Shown: piece by piece, positions 1-7,208 of the stretch
How positions within the stretch are numbered: position 1 is the first letter of the stretch
Layout of the letters: every line of letters starts with the position of its first letter
From: Chthonomonadales bacterium
GTDB lineage: Bacteria; Armatimonadota; Chthonomonadetes; Chthonomonadales; CAJBBX01
Direction: 5' to 3'
Length of the DNA: 32,906 nucleotides
Assembly (NCBI GenBank): GCA_013360745.1
Contig: JABWBA010000033.1
Coordinates: 1-32,906, forward strand
Notes under the pieces: generated by a model
Told to the model about the DNA's origin: nothing
Database searches by the model: none
What the model saw: only the letters and a program-made list of their open reading frames with translations
Translations under genes and position numbers: made by a program

Positions 1-327
1 AGAAGGCGAACGCGCCAGGGTTCGGTCAGCATTGGTTCGATCCAAGACCGTCAGGGGGAGCGCCCGGCGGTGGGATCGCGATTCGAGTCACTGGCATGGC
101 CGCTTGTTCATCGTTCACTGGCCTATTAGGAACGCCTTGTTGTTGGACCGCCAGCCGCCGGATGTGCTACAGCCTATGAGGTTCCGTGTCCGCGAAATGG
201 CCATCGACGACCGGAGCTGATTCTCCCATACGGGAGCGCTGCTGCATCTATTGTATAAGAGACTCCATCCGGCGGTTATGTTACGCATTGGAGCAGATAT
301 CGGATCGGCGCTGGTCCGGTCGATCCG
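1..327. other. Left-edge stretch without a confident gene
   Basis: No convincing gene is seen here. The + strand frame beginning at base 2 is open to a stop ending at 220 and could be the last 72 codons of a gene entering from the left, but the peptide (rich in Arg and Trp) matches nothing I recognise and the codon bias is weak. The frame at base 1 stops at 129. On the minus strand, downstream of the SIS operon, there are only short frames with no good ribosome binding site. A small perfect hairpin (CTCCC-ATAC-GGGAG) lies at 223-236. The region may be the spacer after the end of the leftward operon. Confidence 0.4.
223..236. repeat. Small hairpin CTCCC-ATAC-GGGAG
   Basis: A perfect 5-base-pair inverted repeat with an ATAC tetraloop lies about 90 bases after the end of the leftward SIS gene. 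There is no T-run on either side, so it is not a classical intrinsic terminator. Its 12-base core TCCCATACGGGA recurs in the hairpin at 31791-31806. Confidence 0.35.
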
Positions 328-1065
328 CTAGATATAGTGGATCCGATCTTTGTAGCGTGCCAGCATCCGGTTGTTGTACTCGTCCCCACCATCGAGGTTT
401 GCGCTCATGAAGATCGGCGGCTCCACGCCTCTTGCGGTCAGGTTGGAGGCCACCGAGCAGACGAGGGCGTTGACGAGGGCGCAGCCCAGGACGGTAGACA
501 ATGGTCCGACCGGCTGGGCGAATCCCTCGATTGCGACCGCCGCGTCTCCTGCCGGCGCCCCATTGTCCAGTACCACATCGCAGTGATCGATCAGCCTTGT
601 GCCCGTCGAATGCCGACTGGTAACGCTCTGCGTATAGGAGACCGACGTTACGCCGATCGTGCTGACCCCGCAGGACCGGGCTGCGATCGCCATATCGATG
701 GCGACGGCATTCCGCCCCGAAGTCGAAGCGATAAGCGCCAGATCTCCGGATTGCGCACCGGAAGCCTGGAATAGCTCAGCCCCCAATCCCTCGATCCGCT
801 CCAATCGCGAAGTCAGCGTCATCGGGCGCACGAACAGGTTCATGCCGTGCGGGTAGATGGGGTTCACGACCATCAAGCCGCCGGTGCGATAGACAAGCTC
901 CTCTGCAATCATAAAGGAATGGCTGGCGCCGAAGGCAAAGAGGCTTCGGCCTTGAACGATCGTGTCGGTCATCAGCCCCGCTGCGCGCTCGACCGCTTCG
1001 GCCTGCGATTGGACCAGACGCTCGAGCGCCCCTACTGCGACCTGGATATAGCGTTCCGCTGACAT
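328..1065 (-). CDS. SIS-domain phosphosugar-binding protein, UPF0309/COG4821 type
   Basis: This 245-residue protein is a single sugar-isomerase (SIS) domain of the UPF0309/COG4821 type, a group thought to bind phosphosugars but without a firmly established reaction. Visible hallmarks are FGASHS near residues 45-50, EELVYRTGG (55-63), the phosphate-loop STSGRN (114-119), SRHSTGTRL (150-158), NGAPAGDA (168-175) and the C-terminal SANLDGGDEYN (221-231). I place the start at the ATG at 1065, because AAGGAG (1074-1079) lies exactly 8 bases ahead. An upstream in-frame start at 1107 would overlap the previous gene and lacks such a site. It is the last gene of the leftward operon, 22 bases after its paralogue, and is probably cytoplasmic. 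Of the two paralogues it is the one with intact family motifs. The substrate is unknown. Confidence 0.85.
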   Translation of the reverse strand: MSAERYIQVAVGALERLVQSQAEAVERAAGLMTDTIVQGRSLFAFGASHSFMIAEELVYRTGGLMVVNPIYPHGMNLFVRPMTLTSRLERIEGLGAELFQASGAQSGDLALIASTSGRNAVAIDMAIAARSCGVSTIGVTSVSYTQSVTSRHSTGTRLIDHCDVVLDNGAPAGDAAVAIEGFAQPVGPLSTVLGCALVNALVCSVASNLTARGVEPPIFMSANLDGGDEYNNRMLARYKDRIHYI

Positions 1066-1073
1066 GGACAGAT

Positions 1074-1079
1074 CTCCTT
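1074..1079 (-). promoter_or_regulatory. Ribosome binding site deciding the start of the last SIS gene
   Basis: On the minus strand AAGGAG sits 8 bases before the ATG at 1065. It makes the internal ATG the likely start rather than the longer in-frame start at 1107. The site lies in the 22-base gap after the upstream gene. Confidence 0.7.
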
Positions 1080-1087
1080 CATAGGGC

Positions 1088-1825
1088 TCAATAGCCCTGG
1101 TCGTCAAACCGTTTGCGAGCCGCCTCGTAGAACTCCTTGCCGCCCGACCGATTGACGCTCATGAACACGGTGGGCGGCGTCCCCGCTGCCGCCATCCGGA
1201 CCATCACTTGCTCCCAGATGAGCCAGCCGGTAAACGAGAACGCAATGCCGGAGAGGGGCAGGACCGCAGTGTCGATCCCATCGATCTCGACGCCCGCGTC
1301 CCCGTAGGGCGCACAGATATCCACGGCGACGTCCACCGCCTCCCGAAGACGGAGCCCCGAAGGGTGCAGGGATGTCGTTTCGGCTGAATAGGCGAATGAG
1401 GTCAGGCCGACGGTGCGGACGCCGACCTCGCGGCAGGCGAGCGCGAGCGCCACGGGCTGGACGTTGCGGCCCGATACACTGCCCATGTACACGACATCCC
1501 CCTCTCGGAGGTTGCTCGCCGTAACGGCCAGGCGGATCGCTTCGACCTCGCGATGGACCCGTGCGGTGGTCTCGCGATCGGATAGGCAGGCCGCAACCGT
1601 ATCCTGGACCGAAAAGGCATGGCCGAACTGATGCAACGCGGCAAGGCCTCCGGCGCGATTGAGAAAGTCTCCCTGAATGCCGTGTCCGATCTCTGCGCAG
1701 AACAGGGCGCCGCGATGGGTCAGGGCATGGATGGCAAGGTCCGCAGCCCGGCCTATGGCGTCTGATTGCGACGATTCGATGTCGTCGAGGAGCTTTCGAA
1801 CCGCCCTTCCATACGGTGATCTCAT
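1088..1825 (-). CDS. SIS-domain protein, diverged paralogue of the neighbouring UPF0309-like gene
   Basis: This 245-residue SIS-domain protein has the same length and motif order as the gene downstream (328-1065), so the pair probably arose by tandem duplication. SVSGRN (116-121) keeps the sugar-phosphate loop and CAPYGDAGVE (171-180) matches the second family block. Two other blocks have changed: the first glycine loop reads CAEIGHG instead of FGASHS, and the C-terminal block reads SVNRSGGKEFY (223-233) where the paralogue has SANLDGGDEYN. Loss of the acidic DGGDE suggests altered chemistry, a regulatory role, or a partner subunit in a mixed oligomer; all of these are inference. The start overlaps the kinase stop by four bases (ATGA, 1822-1825), which points to coupled translation. 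Function and substrate are unknown. Confidence 0.8.
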   Translation of the reverse strand: MRSPYGRAVRKLLDDIESSQSDAIGRAADLAIHALTHRGALFCAEIGHGIQGDFLNRAGGLAALHQFGHAFSVQDTVAACLSDRETTARVHREVEAIRLAVTASNLREGDVVYMGSVSGRNVQPVALALACREVGVRTVGLTSFAYSAETTSLHPSGLRLREAVDVAVDICAPYGDAGVEIDGIDTAVLPLSGIAFSFTGWLIWEQVMVRMAAAGTPPTVFMSVNRSGGKEFYEAARKRFDDQGY

Positions 1826-2826
1826 CCGTGTTGGTCCTTATCCTTGTCGTATTCATAGCGAAGTCTCAGGGCGAAGTCCGCAGCGATCCCATCCATCGTC
1901 CGAGAGGCTGCGAGTATTACCCCGACCACCTCGGGCGGTGTCGGGACGATCATACGAAGGCGGGGCGCGATCCGAGCCGCTCGGTCGCTGAATCGTTCCC
2001 AGTAGATCCTCGATTTCCGCGCGACGCTGCCCGCGGCGATGCATGGCAGGTCCGCATCGACCATATCGAGCCCGGCGACCACGTCACGAAACGTTTCCAG
2101 CAACCCGTCGGCGGCTTCTTCGAGGATCCGTCGAGCGATCCCGTCGCCCGACGAGGCGTGGGCGTCGACGATGCGGGCAAGGCTTGCGACTTCCGAGCGA
2201 TCCGGGCACTCTAGCATGTACTCCACGAGGCCCATGCCTTCCTTCCGGTGGAACTGCTGGCACGCCCGCTGAACGGGTTCGACCAGCGTCGTCGCATGGC
2301 GCGGATGCCAATGGGCTCGCGCGACCGCCCGTATCGCTCGCAGGCCGATGTCGAACGCACTGCCGGAGTCGCCGAGAAGCGGGCCAAGCGCATCCAGACA
2401 CAACTCTCGCCCGTCGCTCGTGCGCCCGTACACGAACGCGCCGGTGCCCGCTAGGGCGACGACGCCTGCGCTGGCGTTGGCCAGGGCCATCGGCCCCTCG
2501 CACTCCCGCACCGGGTGGTAGACGAGGTTCTCCGTGAGACGCCGATCGAGGATGTCATCGGGCAGCGACGCTCGGCCGGCGATGTGGAGCGTATCGACTC
2601 GCATGGGCAGAAGCGGCTCGGTCGCCCGACGTACCGCCTCCCGTAGTGTCTCCAGGCTTCTGCCTGCGCCCTCCGCACCCCGCCCGCTGGCCGCGTCGTG
2701 CACGCTGCACGAACCCTGCCCTACGATCGCACCCGACGCATCAACGACCAGACAATCGGTCTTCGTGCCGCCCGAGTCGAGGCCGAGAACGTAGATCGGG
2801 GGAGACGGATCCGTCACGGTGGACAT
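1822..2826 (-). CDS. BadF/BadG-family kinase, N-acetylglucosamine-kinase-like
   Basis: This 334-residue protein has the actin/hexokinase-type ATPase fold of the BadF/BadG family and looks most like the N-acetylglucosamine kinase branch; it has no cysteine cluster of the benzoyl-CoA-reductase type. The phosphate-1 loop is GLDSGGTKTD (15-24), the phosphate-2 block AGTGAFVYG (126-134) and the sugar/adenosine block LGDSGSAFDIG (151-161). Two deviations stand out. The usual NDA catalytic block before the phosphate-2 loop reads CEG around Glu110, so the normal Asp is apparently Glu. The family's LGDEGSG loop has Ser in place of Glu. It probably phosphorylates a sugar or amino sugar that the SIS proteins then handle. 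It starts 34 bases after the radical-enzyme stop and overlaps the next gene by 4 bases. The substrate is not known. Confidence 0.8.
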   Translation of the reverse strand: MSTVTDPSPPIYVLGLDSGGTKTDCLVVDASGAIVGQGSCSVHDAASGRGAEGAGRSLETLREAVRRATEPLLPMRVDTLHIAGRASLPDDILDRRLTENLVYHPVRECEGPMALANASAGVVALAGTGAFVYGRTSDGRELCLDALGPLLGDSGSAFDIGLRAIRAVARAHWHPRHATTLVEPVQRACQQFHRKEGMGLVEYMLECPDRSEVASLARIVDAHASSGDGIARRILEEAADGLLETFRDVVAGLDMVDADLPCIAAGSVARKSRIYWERFSDRAARIAPRLRMIVPTPPEVVGVILAASRTMDGIAADFALRLRYEYDKDKDQHG

Positions 2827-2860
2827 CCTGCTGCGCCGAGCGGTCGACCGCGACCCGGTC

Positions 2861-5254
2861 TTATAGCTCCTCGTGCTCCGTGCGCGCGATGATCTCGTCC
2901 TGAAGCGCAGGCGTCAGGTCGCCAAAATAATCGCTGTACCCTGCGACGCGGACAATCAGGCCCCGATACTGTTCCGGATGCGCTTTGGCTTCGCGCAGAG
3001 TCTCCGCTGTGACCACGTTGAACTGTATGTGGTGGCCGCCCAACCGGAAATAGCTCCGAATCAGGTCGGTGAGACGCCGCAACCCCCCGTCGCCGTTGAG
3101 CACCGACGGACTGAACTTCATATTGAGGAGCGTGCCGCCGGTTCGTTCATGGTCCAGTTTGGCCACGGATCGAATCACAGCCGTTGGGCCGTTGCGATCC
3201 GCCCCCTGCACGGGCGAAATCCCCTCCGACAGAGGCAGTCCGGCACGACGTCCATCGGGAGTGGCGCCGGTAACCGAGCCGAAGTAGATATGGCAGGTGG
3301 TTGGAAGCATGTCGACGTGGTACTCGCCTCCCCGGCTGTTCGGTCGGCCGTCGATCGCATCGAAGTATATATCGAATACCGTCCGCATCAAGCGATCCGC
3401 CCGATCATCGTCGTTTCCATACCGTGGCGGCCTGCTTATGAGGCATTGACGGAGGCTCTCGTAACCCTTGAAATCGGCTGCGAGCGCGGCGAGGAGATCC
3501 CGTATGGGCAGGGTGCGGTGTGTGGGCTCAACGCCGTCCACAGGGTCAGCCTCGTCCGGAAAGACGAAGCTCCGAAGGGCGGAGAGGGAATCGGTGACCG
3601 TGCCGAGTCCGACGCCCTGGACGTAGCTGGTGTTGTATCGTGCGCCACCGGCGTTGTAGTCCATGCCTTTCGCGATGCAGTCGTCGATCAGCAAGGATAG
3701 AAACGGGGCGGGCATCCGGGTCGCGTACAGGCGTTCGATAACGTGGTTGCCCTTTAGTTTGATGTCGGCAAAGTGACGTACCTGAGTCCGGAACGCGTCG
3801 AGCAGCCCGTCGAACGACGTCATGCCGAGCGGATCTGCGGTCCGTAGACCGATCTGTTTGCCGGTCCGAGGATCTCGTCCCCGATGCAGGGTGATCTCCA
3901 GCACTTTGGGCAGGTTGAAGTAGCCCGTCAGGATGTACGCTTCTTTTCCGAAGGCGCCCGCTTCGACGCAACCGCTGGTCCCGCCGCAACGAGCGTCTTC
4001 GAGCGTTTTACCCTGCCGAAGGAGCTCGGCGATCACGGCATCGGCGTTGAACACGGATGGCTGACCCCGCCCTTCTCGGATCACCTTGCCGGCGGCCTCT
4101 AGGAATCGGTCCGGGCTCTTCGCGCTTACCTGGATGTTGGAGCTCGGCTGCACCAGCTGCATCTCATCGATGACATCGAGGAGCAGATAGGTCAGCTCGT
4201 TGCAGCCATCGCTGCCGTCAGGGCGCACGCCGCCGAGATTGATATTGCAGAAATCCGTATAGGTGCCGCTCTCCGCAGCCGTGACCCCGACCTTTGGCGG
4301 CGCGGGCTGGTTATTGAACTTGACCCAGAAGCATTGCAGCAGCTCCCGCGCTTGTTCTGGAGTCAGGGAGCCGTTGTCGATATCCCTTCGATAGAAGGGA
4401 TATAGATGCTGATCGAGCCGTCCGGGACAGAACGAGTCCCACGTGTTGAGCTCCGTGATCACGCCCAGATGACAGAACCAGTAGGCCTGCAGCGCCTCAT
4501 GGAACGTCCGGGGCGCTTGATCGGGGACCCGTTCGCAAATCTCAGCGATCGCCAACAGCTCCGCCGCCCGCACCGGATCGCTCTCATGCGCTGCCATGGA
4601 GCGGGCGAGAGCCGCATGCCGGACAGCGAACCGGACAAGGGCGTCCGCGCACAGGTCCATGGCCTTGAGCTGTTCCTGTTTGTCGAAGGCCGAAGGGTCT
4701 GTGCGCCAATCGAGCGCATCCAGCGCTTCGCGTATCCGAGCGCGCAGATCTCGCATGCCCATTCGATAGATCTTATCGTCGAGGACGGTATGGCCGGGGG
4801 CGCGCTGTTCCATGAACTCCGTAAAGACACCCGCCGCATAGGCCGCCTGCCATTCCTCGGTCATCCGGCTGAAGATGACGTCCCGCATCGAACGGCCAGC
4901 CCAGTATGGAATGATCTTGTTCGCATACGCTTCGCGGACCTCAGCCGACGTTTCATAGCGGACTCGGGGTCGGTCGTGGAGCACGGTCAGGTCGTCGAGG
5001 CTGTGGCAGCATAGTTCCGGATACGTCGGGACCGCCTTTGGAGCCGGTCCCCGTTCGCCGACAATCAGCTCGCCCGGGCCGATATAGAGGGTTTTGCGGC
5101 TCAGGAGCGCATGGAAGATCCGCGCTCGATGCATCGTCGCCGAGGCCTCGAAGGATTCTCTGTCGGCGAGCGTGACGATCTCGGCTCGTTCCGAGCTGAT
5201 GTACGGCGTCAGGTTAACGCTGAGCTCACGCAGTCTCGCTGTTCGTTCCGTCAT
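2861..5254 (-). CDS. Glycyl radical enzyme, HypD-like (trans-4-hydroxyproline dehydratase type)
   Basis: This 797-residue protein is a complete glycyl radical enzyme. The catalytic cysteine and general base lie in GTSGCVEAG (Cys429, Glu431), and the C-terminal radical motif RVAGYSDYF puts the glycyl radical on Gly772. Length and running sequence fit trans-4-hydroxy-L-proline dehydratase, which removes water from hydroxyproline to give pyrroline-5-carboxylate. Comparing from memory with the Clostridioides difficile enzyme, the residues I recall lining its pocket are all present: Phe147, His155, Asp273, Ser329, Asp334, Phe335, Tyr445 and Thr652. The neighbours are a sugar kinase and two SIS proteins, with no proC and no radical-SAM activase, so a different substrate cannot be excluded. 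The start ATG follows GAGGAGAGG at good spacing. The enzyme would be cytoplasmic and oxygen-sensitive. Confidence 0.85.
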   Translation of the reverse strand: MTERTARLRELSVNLTPYISSERAEIVTLADRESFEASATMHRARIFHALLSRKTLYIGPGELIVGERGPAPKAVPTYPELCCHSLDDLTVLHDRPRVRYETSAEVREAYANKIIPYWAGRSMRDVIFSRMTEEWQAAYAAGVFTEFMEQRAPGHTVLDDKIYRMGMRDLRARIREALDALDWRTDPSAFDKQEQLKAMDLCADALVRFAVRHAALARSMAAHESDPVRAAELLAIAEICERVPDQAPRTFHEALQAYWFCHLGVITELNTWDSFCPGRLDQHLYPFYRRDIDNGSLTPEQARELLQCFWVKFNNQPAPPKVGVTAAESGTYTDFCNINLGGVRPDGSDGCNELTYLLLDVIDEMQLVQPSSNIQVSAKSPDRFLEAAGKVIREGRGQPSVFNADAVIAELLRQGKTLEDARCGGTSGCVEAGAFGKEAYILTGYFNLPKVLEITLHRGRDPRTGKQIGLRTADPLGMTSFDGLLDAFRTQVRHFADIKLKGNHVIERLYATRMPAPFLSLLIDDCIAKGMDYNAGGARYNTSYVQGVGLGTVTDSLSALRSFVFPDEADPVDGVEPTHRTLPIRDLLAALAADFKGYESLRQCLISRPPRYGNDDDRADRLMRTVFDIYFDAIDGRPNSRGGEYHVDMLPTTCHIYFGSVTGATPDGRRAGLPLSEGISPVQGADRNGPTAVIRSVAKLDHERTGGTLLNMKFSPSVLNGDGGLRRLTDLIRSYFRLGGHHIQFNVVTAETLREAKAHPEQYRGLIVRVAGYSDYFGDLTPALQDEIIARTEHEEL

Positions 5255-5288
5255 TCCGGCCTCTCCTCACGCTGAACGGTCGGCGTTC

Positions 5289-5318
5289 TGTGTACCCCTG
5301 CTGCGGAAGGACTGTCAA
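5289..5318 (-). promoter_or_regulatory. Candidate sigma-70-type promoter of the glycyl-radical operon
   Basis: On the minus strand a perfect TTGACA lies at 5318-5313, followed after 18 bases by TACACA (5294-5289), a weak -10. Transcription would start near 5282, about 28 bases before the ATG. A perfect 12-base inverted repeat (GGAGC-AG-GCTCC, 5333-5344) lies just upstream and could be a regulator site. No experiment supports this; the call rests on the consensus -35. Confidence 0.4.
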
Positions 5319-5412
5319 GGAACCGGGACAAGGGAGCAGGCTCCATCGTACTGGATATGGAGGTCATCAGGGCGATCAGCCCGACCCGGTGACACGATAA
5401 GGAGCCTGTGTG

Positions 5413-5889
5413 ATGGAGCTTTCGATCGGCGACCGCGCGCCGTCGTTCATTCTGGAGAGCGGTGATGGAGCCTCGGTGGGTTTGAAGGACTATCGAGGCC
5501 GCACCGTTGTCGTGTATTTCTATCCGAAGGATGGGACCTCCGGCTGTACCGCTGAGGCCTGTTCCTTCCGAGACCATCTTGGCCGAATCGAGGCGATCGG
5601 CGTAGCGGTCGTCGGGATCAGCCCCGATTCCCCCGCGTCGCATCGCCGATTTGCCGCCAAACACGGTCTCACATTCCCGCTCCTGTCCGACCCCGATCAC
5701 GCCGTGGCCGAGGCGTACGGCGTCTGGGTGCCCAAGCGGATGTACGGTCGCGATTATATGGGTATTGAGCGAAGTACCTTCATCATCGACCCGGCGGGCA
5801 TCATTCAGCGCGTTTTCCGCAAAGTGCAGGTCAATGGCCATGTCGAAGCCGTGCTCACGGCGCTGTCAGAGGGGCGCGCGTCATCGTAG
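5413..5889 (+). CDS. bcp: Thiol peroxidase of the Bcp/AhpC-TSA family (atypical peroxiredoxin)
   Basis: This 158-residue cytoplasmic peroxiredoxin reduces hydrogen peroxide and organic hydroperoxides with thioredoxin-type electrons. The active-site stretch is PKDGTSGCTAEACSFRD, with the peroxidatic Cys45 and a resolving Cys50 five residues on, as in Escherichia coli Bcp. Thr42 takes the place of the threonine in the usual PxxxTPGC; the proline of that motif is Ser43 here. Arg in the C-terminal ERSTFIID block is also conserved. I prefer ATG 5413 (AAGGAG at 5399-5404, 8 bases ahead) over the GTG directly before it. The gene diverges from the glycyl radical operon over about 155 bases and converges on the foldase gene with a 17-base gap. 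A peroxide scavenger beside an oxygen-sensitive radical enzyme is suggestive, but the two are not in one transcript. Confidence 0.93.
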   Translation: MELSIGDRAPSFILESGDGASVGLKDYRGRTVVVYFYPKDGTSGCTAEACSFRDHLGRIEAIGVAVVGISPDSPASHRRFAAKHGLTFPLLSDPDHAVAEAYGVWVPKRMYGRDYMGIERSTFIIDPAGIIQRVFRKVQVNGHVEAVLTALSEGRASS

Positions 5890-5906
5890 GCTTCGCAGGT
5901 TGGAAC

Positions 5907-7199
5907 TCAGCGACTGCCAAAGTGCTGAATGCGGGCGCTCTCCTTAAACTCGGCATAGGCCTTGGCAAAACGGGGGGCATTGATCCGGTTACCCTTGTTG
6001 TTCCGTACCAGCAGCTCGGAGGTCTCGCGAACTTCCTCGAACGTATATCGGCGCGCCGGTTTGCGGCCGATGCATCGAACGATCCACCACATGTTGCCGA
6101 GCTTCGCGGGTCCGATCTGGCGGTTGGCTTCAAGGTTCTTGGCCAGTTGATCGATACCGAGCGCGTGCATCGTCATGGATCGGCCCAGGTAGTAAGCGGG
6201 CAACAGTCCTCCATTCGTCGCGCTGTCATGCAGGCTATATTTGGACGCTACGGTAGAGAACGGCTTACCGGCTCGGAGTTCCCTGATCGCCTGCTCAGCC
6301 GCTGGTTTGGTCGGTGTTGCGATAACCGCTAACTGGACGAACGGCGGTTTATAGTAGATCCCGCGGATATTCCTGGGGTCGGCGTTTCGCCTATAATACT
6401 CCCGCACCTCGGCATCGGATACGGTGATCCCTTTGGTGACCAGGTTCATTTCGCTGAGAACCCGTTTCAGACTCTCACGATATTGCTGCTCGGTCTGATG
6501 CGTCTCGCTGAGTGTCGAGAAGAACTCCGGTATCTTCGCTTCCAGGCGGTACCGGTCCTCGACCTGTTTGTCGGTAGCCTCGGCTCCCTGCGCTTTCAGG
6601 AACTGCCGGCGGAGTTCGCGCTCGGTAAGCATATCCAGCGTCGCGTCGCCGTAGGTTTCATACAGTTCGTCGTTGAGGTCGGATCGTCGAATCACCGAGC
6701 CGTTCACCGCCACCAACGGAGCGATCAGATATCGGCGATGGCGAGCGCGCATCGCGAAGGCGCCGAGCAGACCGGAGAGGATCATGACGATGCAAAGGCC
6801 GAGGATGCCCATCCGGCGTTGAGCCAGGTAGCGGATAGCCGTGGGAGCGATGCCGTGCTCGCGAGCCCGTGCCCAGCGTTCGCGAAAGCGCGAGAACATG
6901 CGCTCGATTCGAGCAATCCGAGCGGCCCGGGCCTGGTCCGATACCAGCCGTGCCGTTTGCTTCCGGCTCCGACGTAACCGAGCCCGTTCCTCGCGGGCGA
7001 GAGCGCGCTCCTCGGCGCCATACTTCAGATTGGCCAGGAAACCGGCACCCCGTCGGCGTTCGCGTTCCGGATCGGGATTCTCTGGTTGTTCCTCTGTTTC
7101 AGCCCTTTCTTCCTGTGACTCCAGCCAGGTCTTCAATTGTTCGACACTGTCCAAACCGGTGGTCTTGTCTTCTGTTTCGTTCCGCTTATCGTCTTCCAA
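5907..7199 (-). CDS. Membrane-anchored parvulin-like foldase (SurA/PrsA/PpiC type)
   Basis: This 430-residue protein has a long, highly charged N-terminal region (1-125, rich in Glu and Arg and probably helical). One transmembrane helix follows at about 131-150, then a SurA/PrsA-like chaperone region (160-280) with the typical VNGSVIRRSDLND opening. A parvulin-type peptidyl-prolyl isomerase domain lies at about 288-385. It should sit in the inner membrane with its foldase part outside the cytoplasm. The long cytoplasmic charged segment is unusual, because SurA and PrsA start with a signal peptide. The start is a TTG at 7199 with GAGGG about 7 bases ahead; no ATG lies between it and residue 101. 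It begins 9 bases after the aminotransferase stop and is the last gene of that leftward operon. Confidence 0.8.
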   Translation of the reverse strand: MEDDKRNETEDKTTGLDSVEQLKTWLESQEERAETEEQPENPDPERERRRGAGFLANLKYGAEERALAREERARLRRSRKQTARLVSDQARAARIARIERMFSRFRERWARAREHGIAPTAIRYLAQRRMGILGLCIVMILSGLLGAFAMRARHRRYLIAPLVAVNGSVIRRSDLNDELYETYGDATLDMLTERELRRQFLKAQGAEATDKQVEDRYRLEAKIPEFFSTLSETHQTEQQYRESLKRVLSEMNLVTKGITVSDAEVREYYRRNADPRNIRGIYYKPPFVQLAVIATPTKPAAEQAIRELRAGKPFSTVASKYSLHDSATNGGLLPAYYLGRSMTMHALGIDQLAKNLEANRQIGPAKLGNMWWIVRCIGRKPARRYTFEEVRETSELLVRNNKGNRINAPRFAKAYAEFKESARIQHFGSR

Positions 7200-7208
7200 G
7201 ACACGCCC

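Noticed and set aside
252-263. Twelve-base match (TGTATAAGAGAC) to the core of the Tn5 mosaic end used in library kits
   Set aside because: The flanking bases do not match the remaining seven positions of the 19-base element, so a chance match is more likely than a leftover adapter or transposon end. Read mapping over the site would settle it.
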